From positions 1 through 64,000 of the forward strand of contig NZ_JABANE010000034.1 of NCBI RefSeq assembly GCF_012844305.1: a DNA stretch of 64,000 nt, written 5' to 3'. The notes beneath the pieces were generated by a model. That model did no database searches and was not told the DNA's origin. It saw only the letters and a program-made list of their open reading frames with translations. A program made the translations under genes and the position numbers. Source of the stretch: Flammeovirga aprica JL-4 (GTDB lineage: Bacteria; Bacteroidota; Bacteroidia; Cytophagales; Flammeovirgaceae). Shown here piece by piece: positions 16,455 to 25,100 of the stretch. Within the stretch, counting starts at the first letter, position 1; every line of letters begins with the position of its first letter.

Positions 16455-17105
16455 ATGAGACTGAAATATTTAATTCAACTGTTAATGGTCGCTTTTTTAT
16501 TTTCGTGTGGCGAAGAAACTTCAATTGATCCCGATCAAGATATGGACAATGTAGGTGGGGAGACTGAAGGCACTGATAACCAAAATGGAGATGGAGAACC
16601 CGAAGTCCAACTAGGCTATAACTACCTAAACACAACTGATATTACCTATACAAGTGAGAATTCTACTTACTTCTTCACAGGTTTAGTAAGTGTGTCTGAT
16701 GTAAATGTAAAAGCAGATGAAAAACTTTATTCATTTGGGGCTTTAAAGTTTAAATATCAGTTAAGTTCATTTTTTGGTGAGCCAACAAGAGCAGGTATTT
16801 TTCTTTGGTCAGATAACAACGGAGAAAATGAAATTAATACAATCAAACTCCGTTTTAAATTATTCAATACAGATGGAACTTTTACCGGCGTATATTATGT
16901 GTATAGTCCATTAGTGGATAATGATGATAATGAGTGGAGTTTTGATGTAACTGGCTCTCCTGATTGGGATGAGTTTTTTCATGCAAATGAAGAGTTGTCT
17001 GCTTTTATTTCAGCTGAAGCTGCGAAAGATTTGTATAAAGCAGAATTTTACTTGGGAGAAATGGATATTATTGAAATTAATGGCAAGGAAGTAACATTGG
17101 ACTAA
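16455..17105 (+). CDS. Hypothetical lipoprotein
   Basis: A 216-residue lipoprotein. The frame extends upstream to a GTG at 16425, but the ATG at 16455 starts a clean type II signal peptide, MRLKYLIQLLMVAFLFSCG, with the lipobox cysteine at residue 18; I use that start. An acidic, Asn/Gly/Asp-rich linker (about 20-50) follows, as in surface-exposed Bacteroidota lipoproteins, and then a compact, probably beta-rich domain (about 52-216). The family is not recognised. It is monocistronic, with a perfect terminator 50 bases downstream. Confidence 0.75.
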   Translation: MRLKYLIQLLMVAFLFSCGEETSIDPDQDMDNVGGETEGTDNQNGDGEPEVQLGYNYLNTTDITYTSENSTYFFTGLVSVSDVNVKADEKLYSFGALKFKYQLSSFFGEPTRAGIFLWSDNNGENEINTIKLRFKLFNTDGTFTGVYYVYSPLVDNDDNEWSFDVTGSPDWDEFFHANEELSAFISAEAAKDLYKAEFYLGEMDIIEINGKEVTLD

Positions 17106-17156
17106 TGCAATACTTACGAGCAAGAAGAGTTTCTTTATCAAGTTAATTTTGAAAAA

Positions 17157-17197
17157 AAAGGGTGATGTATGATATGATAAACAATACATCACCCTTT
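17157..17197 (+). terminator. Terminator after the lipoprotein gene
   Basis: AAAGGGTGATGTAT and ATACATCACCCTTT form a 14-bp stem. Confidence 0.85.
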
Positions 17198-17203
17198 ATG
17201 TAC

Positions 17204-17365
17204 TAAGTACTAAGACAAAAATATTTAATACTAATTCTGTTTATTGTTTTGCGATTACTTCCTTCAAAAAACTTTAAATAGAACCACCATTGATACGTTT
17301 TTCAGCGTCGTCCTCACAAAAAATAATTCAGAATTAGTTATCATCTATTTTTGGCTTAGTACTTA
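17204..17365. mobile_element. MITE-like element with long terminal inverted repeats
   Basis: The left end (17204-17239) starts TAAGTACTAAG, continues with CAAAAATA and ends ACTAATTCTG. The right end (17329-17365), read in reverse complement, starts TAAGTACTAAG, again has CAAAAATA and ends ACTAATTCTG. About 29 of 36 positions match. The whole element is 162 bases with no ORF of note, which is the structure of a miniature inverted-repeat element. No clear target-site duplication is visible. It lies in the non-coding gap between two convergent genes. Confidence 0.65.
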
Positions 17366-17408
17366 AGTCAAAAATAAATCATAGTTAATTTTGAATTTGT
17401 ACTTATTT
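17363..17408. repeat. Palindromic intergenic repeat, copy B
   Basis: Nearly identical to 9955-10000: one indel and about three substitutions over 45 bases. It abuts the right end of the MITE-like element and stops just before the stop codon of the next gene. Motif AAGTACnAA(G/T)nCAAAA is shared between this repeat and the MITE ends. Confidence 0.75.
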
Positions 17409-17409
17409 G

Positions 17410-18285
17410 TTACTTCTCTATAGAAAAGTAAATAACTTTTTCCTGAAACCCTTTTTTATTTGTTTTCTGAAGTGCTAACCATTCTTGGAAATCTTCAGGA
17501 GAAATGGTTTTAATACCCCCTTCTTCCGTTTTTAAAATAGGCTTATCATATTCAGTGGGACAATAAATCACATACAAGCGGTTAAAAATTCTTTTAGGTC
17601 CCATGGTTGAAAGTACTAATTCGTCAACCTGTCTGCTGCTTATTCCTTCAAAGTTTTCAGCCTTTTTTGGATCAAAGAAAATATATTCTTGATCTGCATT
17701 TACAGCATAAGGTTTTGACGCATCAGAATGCATGGTAGAGTAAGGGAACAGTCGGTATACCTTATCGTTTTCCCTCATATAAATACTAATAAATCCATTT
17801 TTAGGAGATTGGAAATAAGTATAAAAATGCGACATTTCTTTAAACATTGTGGTTTCGCATTTTGGAGTAGAACAGTTTAAAGTAGAAGCTTTGAAATTCA
17901 ATTCTGGAGTATCGATAGCTCTGCCTTTACCTTCAACATTGCATTCTAAATAGATGACTTGCTTTTCATTCTCAACAGCAAGATGCCATGTGTACTCTAC
18001 GTATTCTGTTTTAATCCATTCTCCTTTTACTGTAGAGGTATTAAGGGATTGAAGTTCCATGGCCGCATTATTCAACGTTAAATCAGAAGCGGAAGATAAG
18101 TTTGTTCCAAAAGCATCTGCCAAAGCCATAATTTGGGCTTTTCTCAATAAAGTTTCTTTAAATTCACCAACAGTATGGGTGTCTTCTAATTGTTCTGTGA
18201 CTTTGCCTTTGAGTTTTTTAACCTTTTGGGCGAAAATGTTTATTGTTAGGCTGATAAAAAAGGTTGCAAATAAGATTTTTTTCAT
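17410..18285 (-). CDS. Secreted protein, possibly DUF4384-like
   Basis: A 291-residue protein with a signal peptide (residues 1-19, INIFAQ). The first part (about 20-120) resembles flagellar-assembly/LPP20-like segments that process an Ala-rich helix (RKAQIMALADAFGT). The second part (about 155-275) contains GFISIYMRENDKVYRLFPY, a pattern seen in DUF4384 domains of Bacteroidota envelope proteins; this assignment is by eye only. It is divergent from the next gene, with 109 bases between the starts, suggesting shared control and perhaps related roles. Function unknown. Confidence 0.6.
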   Translation of the reverse strand: MKKILFATFFISLTINIFAQKVKKLKGKVTEQLEDTHTVGEFKETLLRKAQIMALADAFGTNLSSASDLTLNNAAMELQSLNTSTVKGEWIKTEYVEYTWHLAVENEKQVIYLECNVEGKGRAIDTPELNFKASTLNCSTPKCETTMFKEMSHFYTYFQSPKNGFISIYMRENDKVYRLFPYSTMHSDASKPYAVNADQEYIFFDPKKAENFEGISSRQVDELVLSTMGPKRIFNRLYVIYCPTEYDKPILKTEEGGIKTISPEDFQEWLALQKTNKKGFQEKVIYFSIEK

Positions 18286-18394
18286 AAAAAATTACTAGAA
18301 TTGAATGTTCTTTTTAATTTGATCTGTCAATTTAAAGTATATTATTTATATATTTAAGATTGTAACTGACAATTACTTTTTAATTTATTAAACT

Positions 18395-19051
18395 ATGAGA
18401 AATAAATTCACGTTAAGTTTTTTATTCGTATTTGTTGCAATGTTCTTTATTGCCACTGAGAATCATGCCCAAACCAAAAAAGAAAAAAAAGCTACTCTTA
18501 AAGAATTGAAAGGCAAGGCCGTTAAGGATGCTAGAAAAGCAGCAAAGGGTCTTAAAAAGCAAGGATATTCTGAAATCCCTGGTGATTTACCAATGGATAT
18601 GCAAATAGAAAATTCTTATTTAGCACGTTTGTCTACTGATGATATGGGTAATCCTAAGTTCTTCGTAACTACTCAGGAGTCAAAAGCAGAAACATTTGCA
18701 GCTGCAAAACAAGCAGCAATGCAATTATGTTTGACAGATATTGCTTCACAAATAGGTTCTGAAATTGTAGGTAGAATCAAATCAAATGTAGCTAACTCAG
18801 AAGGTATGTCTGATGCTGCTTCAGTAACTGAAGTAATCGGTGCTTACCAAAACAACGTTTCAGCTCGTTTAGGTAGAACTACTCCAATCGTTATGTTGAA
18901 AAAAGTGGATGGTTTAACATATATCACAATGTCTATCAAGTACCCAATTTCTGAGGCTGAAAGAATTGTGAAAGATGATTTAAGAAAAGAGTTAGCAAGC
19001 AAAGCTGATATGAGTCAAGACGAAATTAACGGTTTACTAGATATTCGTTAA
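18395..19051 (+). CDS. Secreted LPP20-like hypothetical protein
   Basis: A 218-residue protein with a signal peptide (residues 1-25, ENHAQ) and then a Lys/Ala-rich helix (about 28-57). A core domain (about 75-195) contains AETFAAAKQAAMQLCLTDIA, the alanine-rich helix typical of LPP20-type periplasmic proteins, followed by strands such as YITMSIKYPIS. The role is unknown. It is divergent from the 17.4-kb gene. A TACTTTTT segment about 20 bases before the start is one base from the TAnnTTTG consensus. Confidence 0.65.
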   Translation: MRNKFTLSFLFVFVAMFFIATENHAQTKKEKKATLKELKGKAVKDARKAAKGLKKQGYSEIPGDLPMDMQIENSYLARLSTDDMGNPKFFVTTQESKAETFAAAKQAAMQLCLTDIASQIGSEIVGRIKSNVANSEGMSDAASVTEVIGAYQNNVSARLGRTTPIVMLKKVDGLTYITMSIKYPISEAERIVKDDLRKELASKADMSQDEINGLLDIR

Positions 19052-19071
19052 TTCAATTAATTTGACACAAA

Positions 19072-19112
19072 AAATCCACATTTTCTGAAAGTAGAAGATG
19101 TGGATTTTTTTT
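19072..19112. terminator. Bidirectional terminator
   Basis: AAATCCACAT and ATGTGGATTT flank a 16-base loop, with A-rich and T-rich sides, between the convergent LPP20-like gene and nnr. Confidence 0.85.
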
Positions 19113-19130
19113 GCTTAAAGCTTTAGTTTC

Positions 19131-20636
19131 TTATTCTAAAAGACTGATAAATGCTTTTCCTAGACAATCAATAACATCAGTTGTGATCAAACTTTCATAA
19201 CCTCTGTCTTGCACTGCAATATCTGCAGCCTTCCCATGTAAATAAACACCAAGCAATGCCGCATCCTTAGGAGTATATTTTTGAGAAAGTAAACCTGTAA
19301 TTATTCCTAATAGAGCATCACCACTTCCTCCTTTAGCAAGTCCTGGATTTCCTGTGGAATTAAAATGAACTTCACCATTTGGTAGACAAATAGCAGTGTT
19401 AGCTCCTTTCAATACTATAATAATATGACGGTGAATAGCCATTTTTCTTGCCGCTTCCACTCTGTCAAAAGATTGAACATAATGTACGCCTGTGAGTCTT
19501 TCAAACTCACCTACATGAGGGGTGAGTATAGAATTTTCAGGAATAAAGTTCCACCATTCTTCATTTTCAGAAAGCAGGTTCAAGGCATCAGCATCTAATA
19601 CAATTGGTTTTTCGAAGTCCTCAATAATTGAACGGACTGCTTTTCTAGTTTGGTCGTGTTGACCAAGGCCCGGACCAATTCCTATAGCTGTAAAATTTTT
19701 TAAGAGGGTAGAAGCTACAATATGATTTCTGGAAGGATCAGCAATACACATTGCTTCTGGGAGAGTAGCCTGCATTATTTCATAACCACATGATGGAACT
19801 AAGGCTGTCGTTTTCCCAGTACCAGATCTTAAAGCTGCTTTTGTGGCAAGCTGAATTGCTCCCATCATTCCTTTTGAACCACCAACCAAAAGTGTATTAC
19901 CAAATTTTCCTTTGTGATCAAACTTGCTTCTAGGCTTGTAGAGTTGTTTAATCACATCATCAGTAGAAAAGAAGTGATTTGATACCGTTTCAGATAGATA
20001 TTGTTCACTAAGCTGAATAGGAAGTACAATCATTTCACCAACATTCTTAGCATTTTCTACAAAGAGCATTGAAAGCTTTGGCGTTTCTAATGTCAAAGTA
20101 ATATCAGCTTCAATAATTGTTTGAAAATGACTGGCATAATGATCAGCGTAAAGCCCTGAGGCAATATCAACCGAAATAACAGGAGAGTTAGATTGATTGA
20201 TTCTTACGATGGTTTGCTGTGTAATCCCCTTAGGAGCTCTTGACAACCCAGAACCAAAAATACAATCAATAATTACAGTATCTTGATCTAATGAAGGAAT
20301 GTCCACCTCCGTTTTTATGTGATGTAGAGCAACTCTTTTGGGTAACCTTTCTAAATTCTCTTGAAAGTCTTTGGATTGATTTTCAGAAAAATGAACAATA
20401 TAGCAAGTGACATTAAATCCTTCATTACTTAATAGCCTCCCCATCACTAAGCCATCACCACCATTATTGCCAACGCCACAAAAAATTGTAACTTCTTTAA
20501 AATTACTGCAATTTTCTAAATACCAATCTGTGAGTTTAGTGGCGGCTCTTTCCATTAAATCAATACTGGAAATGGGCTCATTTTCAATAGTGTACTTATC
20601 CCAAGCTCTTATTTGTTCGGCTGTAAAAAGTTTCAT
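19131..20636 (-). CDS. nnr: Bifunctional NAD(P)H-hydrate epimerase / ADP-dependent NAD(P)H-hydrate dehydratase
   Basis: A 501-residue fusion that repairs hydrated NADH and NADPH. The N-terminal YjeF_N epimerase (about 1-215) has GVGNNGGDGLV (54-64) and IDCIFGSGLSRAPKG. The C-terminal ribokinase-like dehydratase (about 225-501) has LVGGSKGMMGA, ALRSGTGKTTALVP, VLDADALNLL, ILTPHVGEFERL and the nucleotide-binding LAKGGSGDALLGI. The size and domain order match E. coli YjeF/Nnr. It is monocistronic and convergent with the LPP20-like gene. Confidence 0.95.
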   Translation of the reverse strand: MKLFTAEQIRAWDKYTIENEPISSIDLMERAATKLTDWYLENCSNFKEVTIFCGVGNNGGDGLVMGRLLSNEGFNVTCYIVHFSENQSKDFQENLERLPKRVALHHIKTEVDIPSLDQDTVIIDCIFGSGLSRAPKGITQQTIVRINQSNSPVISVDIASGLYADHYASHFQTIIEADITLTLETPKLSMLFVENAKNVGEMIVLPIQLSEQYLSETVSNHFFSTDDVIKQLYKPRSKFDHKGKFGNTLLVGGSKGMMGAIQLATKAALRSGTGKTTALVPSCGYEIMQATLPEAMCIADPSRNHIVASTLLKNFTAIGIGPGLGQHDQTRKAVRSIIEDFEKPIVLDADALNLLSENEEWWNFIPENSILTPHVGEFERLTGVHYVQSFDRVEAARKMAIHRHIIIVLKGANTAICLPNGEVHFNSTGNPGLAKGGSGDALLGIITGLLSQKYTPKDAALLGVYLHGKAADIAVQDRGYESLITTDVIDCLGKAFISLLE

Positions 20637-20674
20637 GTGTAATATTTGAGAGTAACAGTTGTTGTATTTTTAAT

Positions 20675-20714
20675 TAAAAGCATGTCTTAAGTAAATCCTT
20701 AAAACATGCTTTTA
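20675..20714 (-). terminator. Terminator of the flavoprotein gene
   Basis: On the minus strand TAAAAGCATGT and ACATGCTTTTA pair, with inner TTAAG/CTTAA pairs, followed by a T-rich run. It lies about 30 bases after the stop of the next upstream gene. Confidence 0.75.
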
Positions 20715-20742
20715 CTATTAATTTACAATATAAATGAATTAA

Positions 20743-21684
20743 TTACCCATTTATCACCTGATTTTTAGCAGTATTAAATTCATCCATCATTTCATTGACT
20801 ACTTCTTCTGCTGATTTAATAGAGTCGATTTGAGATGATACCTGTCCGATTTCGATTTCTCCTTCGTCTAAATCACCTTCAAAAATACCTCTCTTCGATC
20901 TTCTCTTCCCTAAAATCTCAGCTAATTCTTCTTTTGAGGCACCTCTAGCTTCCGCTTCAGCAACTCTTTCGTAGAATTTATTTTTGATTAATCTAACAGC
21001 TGTCAAATCTTTCAAAGTTAAGACAGTATCACCTTCACCAGCTTCAACCACTTTATTTTTAAAGTTATCATGAGCAGATGATTCTTTGGTAATGGCAAAA
21101 CGAGAACCTACTTGAACGCCTTCAGCACCTAAAGCAAAACAAGCTAACATTGCTTTACCAGATCCAATACCACCTGCAGCAATTACTGGAATCTCTAATT
21201 GTTCTGCAATAGGAGGAATCAGGCATAAAGTAGTTGTTTCTTCTTTACCATTGTGACCGCCAGCTTCAAAACCTTCAGCAACAATAGCGTCTACTCCAGC
21301 ATCTTGAGATTTTAAAGCAAATTTCAAAGAAGATACAACTTGTACTACTTTGATGCTGTGTGATTTTAAAAACGAAGTATATTTCTTAGGGCTACCAGCA
21401 GATGTGAAAACTATAGGAACTTTTTCATCCACAATAATCTCCATCAATTTATCAACTTCAGGGTAGAACAATGGAATGTTCACACCGAAAGGCTTATCAG
21501 TGGCTTGCTTGCATTGCTGTACATGTTCCAAGAAAGTTTCCGGATGCATAGATCCAGCACCAATCAATCCAAGTCCACCTGCATTACTTACCGCTGAAGC
21601 CAACTTCCAGCCACTGCACCAGACCATTCCTCCAGAAATAATAGGATATTGAATATCAAAAAGTTCACAAATTCTATTTTTCAT
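20743..21684 (-). CDS. Nitronate monooxygenase / FabK-like flavin oxidoreductase
   Basis: A 313-residue FMN-dependent TIM-barrel protein of the 2-nitropropane dioxygenase/FabK family. Motifs: QYPIISGGMVWCSGWKLAS (about residues 13-31), SNAGGLGLIGAGS, GVNIPL, EGFEAGGHNG with the catalytic His, and IAAGGIGSGKA for phosphate binding. Family members either oxidise nitronates or reduce enoyl-ACP; eye inspection does not decide. The frame extends to a TTG at 21762, but the ATG at 21684 gives the normal length and N-terminus and is preferred. The C-terminal ~60 residues are charged and helical. Confidence 0.88.
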   Translation of the reverse strand: MKNRICELFDIQYPIISGGMVWCSGWKLASAVSNAGGLGLIGAGSMHPETFLEHVQQCKQATDKPFGVNIPLFYPEVDKLMEIIVDEKVPIVFTSAGSPKKYTSFLKSHSIKVVQVVSSLKFALKSQDAGVDAIVAEGFEAGGHNGKEETTTLCLIPPIAEQLEIPVIAAGGIGSGKAMLACFALGAEGVQVGSRFAITKESSAHDNFKNKVVEAGEGDTVLTLKDLTAVRLIKNKFYERVAEAEARGASKEELAEILGKRRSKRGIFEGDLDEGEIEIGQVSSQIDSIKSAEEVVNEMMDEFNTAKNQVING

Positions 21685-21972
21685 TTGATGTTTAGATTTT
21701 AGTGATACATGTTTTACTACATGTTCTTCAATTTCTTTTGTTGTGAATGTAATTAAAATCAATTATAAAATTTGGGAACAAGCGTCATCAAAGAAGTAAT
21801 TTTTTACTGATAAAATGCTTTGTTTTTGATGGTTTTATCTTTTTTAAAACTACGTCAACGCTACATTATTTCTTATGAAATGTATTATTAACACCTAATT
21901 ATGGTCTTTTTTACCCTCAAAAAACAATAACGATCATGCATTTTACCTTGAAGTATTTTATAAAAAAGGGTG

Positions 21973-22017
21973 ACGTTATTGAATTACTACGCTTTTGGTG
22001 GAGTGTAGTAATAACGT
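21973..22017. repeat. Interrupted palindrome in a 456-base intergenic region
   Basis: ACGTTA (21973-21978) and TTACTAC (21984-21990) pair with GTAGTAATAACGT (22005-22017), leaving a 5-base bulge. The palindrome ends 11 bases before a TAnnTTTG element, so it covers the -33 region of the promoter of the di-haem gene. It could be an operator. The remainder of 21685-22140 holds no ORF that I would call. Confidence 0.65.
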
Positions 22018-22028
22018 ATTCCGATCCG

Positions 22029-22036
22029 TAGATTTG
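22029..22036 (+). promoter_or_regulatory. Promoter -7 element of the di-haem protein gene
   Basis: TAGATTTG fits TAnnTTTG. It predicts a start of transcription near 22042 and a leader of about 100 bases. Confidence 0.55.
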
Positions 22037-22140
22037 TAGTACACCAATACATCATTGTTAATTCATTCAGCTATTAATTTAAGGTCACACTCAAATTATT
22101 AAAGTGGTATGAAATTTTTTTAATGAATTAATAATCAGTT

Positions 22141-25100
22141 ATGTTGATGAAAAACTTAAAGGTTTATTGTTCCCATTTTGGGCGATATTCCTTCTTAAAA
22201 CAATTACAACAGTCTATCTTTTGTACTGTCTTATTGTTACTCTCTTTTAACATTTCTTCATTTGCTCAAGATTATGGAATAGAGGTCGATGCTTCAGGAG
22301 ATGCTGTGATCTATTTTACAGATCAGGCAGAATGGACTGGAGGATGGAACTATATCTGCTTGGGTGCAGATTGTAGAAACGGTGAAAAAGTAGGTGACAG
22401 ATGGGAGCGTCCTGTTTCTAATGTTACTGTAGGAGACACTTATGACATACAAATCAAAATTGCGGCAACTAATGGGCAATTTATTTCTCCTGTGCACAGT
22501 GTTGTAGCTACACAAGCGGGAGATGCTCCGGTTCCAACTTGTGAAGATGGAATACAAAATGGCGATGAAACAGGCGTGGATTGTGGAGGATCATGTGCAC
22601 CATGCCAAACGGAACCATTACCAACTTGCGATGATGGTATTCAAAATGGCGATGAAACCGGAGTAGATTGTGGTGGATCGTGTGCACCATGCCAAACGGA
22701 ACCATTACCAACGTGTGATGATGGTATCCAAAATGGTGATGAAACCGGAGTAGATTGTGGCGGATCATGTGCCCCATGTCAAGTTGAGGAGCCTGATACC
22801 GAAGTGGTGGTAGAAGCTGAAAGTGCTACAATTTTAGGAGGTGCAAGTCTTTATAGTGATTTATCAGCCTCTGGAGGGCAAGGTGTTGCTTATATCTCAT
22901 CACAGGGAGCTGGTTTTGAAATTGCAAAAGCTCCTAATTCAATAGCAATAGAAATCGTTTATGCTTCTGAACAGAGTGGTGCTATTTCATACTTTATTAA
23001 TGGTGTTGATAAAGGTAATGCAACTTTCAGTGCTACAGGCGCATGGGTAAATAACTATCAAAGCATCACTATACAGGAAACATTAAATGAAGGTGATGAT
23101 TTCTCGATAGTGTATCAAACGGGAGATAATGCTTTAAATATTGATCAAGTTAAATTTATAGGCGGAGAACCACAGCCATGTACGGGTTTGAATAACCCTG
23201 CAACTGTATTTACAAATGTCACTACTGTAAATGAAACCGCTGAAGGTGCTTTGGATGGGTCCGTTACTTTTAATTTTAATAATGTAAGCAACGATTATGA
23301 TTCCATTCTTTTCTTCTTTGATGGAGATTCTATACTCGCAGGAATCAATGAAGGATCAGTGACATTTAATAATAAGATGGCAGGCAGTTATACAGCAGGT
23401 GTAAAATGGGGGAATGGAGATTGTTCTACTTATTTAGGAACTGTTACTGTGGGATCTTGTGAAAATGGAATTAAAGATGGAAATGAAACGGGTATTGATT
23501 GTGGAGGAGTTTGTACTGAATGTACTGACCCAGAACCTGTGTCTAAAGATTTAGTAATTTCTATTGCGAACTCACCTCAATACGGAGAGTACTTGATTGC
23601 AAAATATGGTGATCAACCAGCTAGAACGATTTACACTTGGTCAAATGATAACAGTGAATTTACAAGTTGTACAGGAGGCTGTGCTCAAAGTTGGCCTTAT
23701 GTAGTGACAGATGCAAAGTTAAACCTAGTTTTACCTTCCCGTTTACCAAATGGTGTAACTGGTGAGTTTGGATTGAGTGGAACTTGTGACGGTCAGTTAC
23801 AGCTCACATTAAACGGACAGCCACTGTATTATTATGTGAGTGATATTAATGAAGGTGATATTAACGGTGAAGGAGCCGGTGGCGTTTGGTGGATTGTGGA
23901 TGAAGAAGTAGTGAATACATGTTCAGATGGTATCCAAAATGGTGATGAAACAGGTGTTGACTGTGGTGGTTCTTGTGCCCCTTGTCAGTCAGGAGGTACA
24001 GGTGAAGGGACTTGTGGTGATTTCGGGCTTACAATTGTTGATGGCCAAGGTGTTTTATATTACAGTGAAGATCTTGGAACTGCATTATATTTATGTTTAA
24101 ATGGTGCTTGTTACCCTCCAGAAACACAAGAAGACGGTTATTATAAGAGAAATGTAACTGTTAGTGCAGGAGTAGATTATACTATTAAAGTACAGGGCAG
24201 TAATGAGCAAGAAAAAGTAGCTCAAGTTGCACAGTGTTATTTTGTGCCAACTTGTAATGATGGAATTCAAAATGGAGATGAAACCGGTGTTGACTGTGGT
24301 GGTTCAAGCTGTACAGCATGTCCTACTTGTGATGATGGTATTCAAAACGGTGATGAAACAGGAGTTGACTGTGGTGGCAGTGAATGTGTATCATGTGATG
24401 TAGTATGTAATGGAACTCCTAATCCTAATGCAACAATTTCAAGCACAAATGAATCTTTTGAAAATGAAAATGACGGTACTATTACTTTCGCTTACGATGA
24501 TGTAGAAGGTAGAAGTGTATTGGAATTCTCAATTGATGGTGGTGTAACTTATCCTTATGTGAAACAAGATGACTCACAGTGGTTTACTTTGGCTGATATG
24601 GCGCCAGGTACTTATGATATTGTAGTACGTTGGGGTGAAGGAGGTGACTGCCCAATTAGTTTAGGAGAAGTAACAGTGACAGCAGGCGGTCCTCTTCCAA
24701 CTTGTTTTGATGGCATAAGAAATCAAGGTGAAACAAGAGTAGATTGTGGCGGACCTTGTGAAGCTTGTCAAGAAGATCCTTGTGGTGATATTCCATTAGT
24801 CGTTTATCCAGCTCCGGCTTTACCAACACCAACAATTGGAAGCCCTGCAAAAGAACATGGATGGTCGTTTGATTTAAGTGAAGATTTAACGGAAGTTTCT
24901 GTGAATGTAGGACCTGGTGTATTGGATCAAATGCAAACTAATGCAGGTTCATTCGAAATGCATTGTTCATGTAATCAAGTAACATTCTATACGGCTGAGT
25001 TAGGAGATGATTTCCAAGCAAAAGTGCCAGCAGAATGTGTAGGAGCAGGAGATTATTACTATTTCTTCAGATATAAGCGTAATACACAGATGAATACGTA

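Noticed and set aside
21685-21762. Upstream TTG start giving the flavoprotein 26 extra residues
   Set aside because: The extension is not family-like, and the ATG at 21684 gives the normal N-terminus of these enzymes.
22540-22800. Three regular 87-base direct repeats suggesting a CRISPR-like or satellite array
   Set aside because: They are in frame, encode a conserved Cys motif and have no unique spacers; they are domain repeats of a protein.
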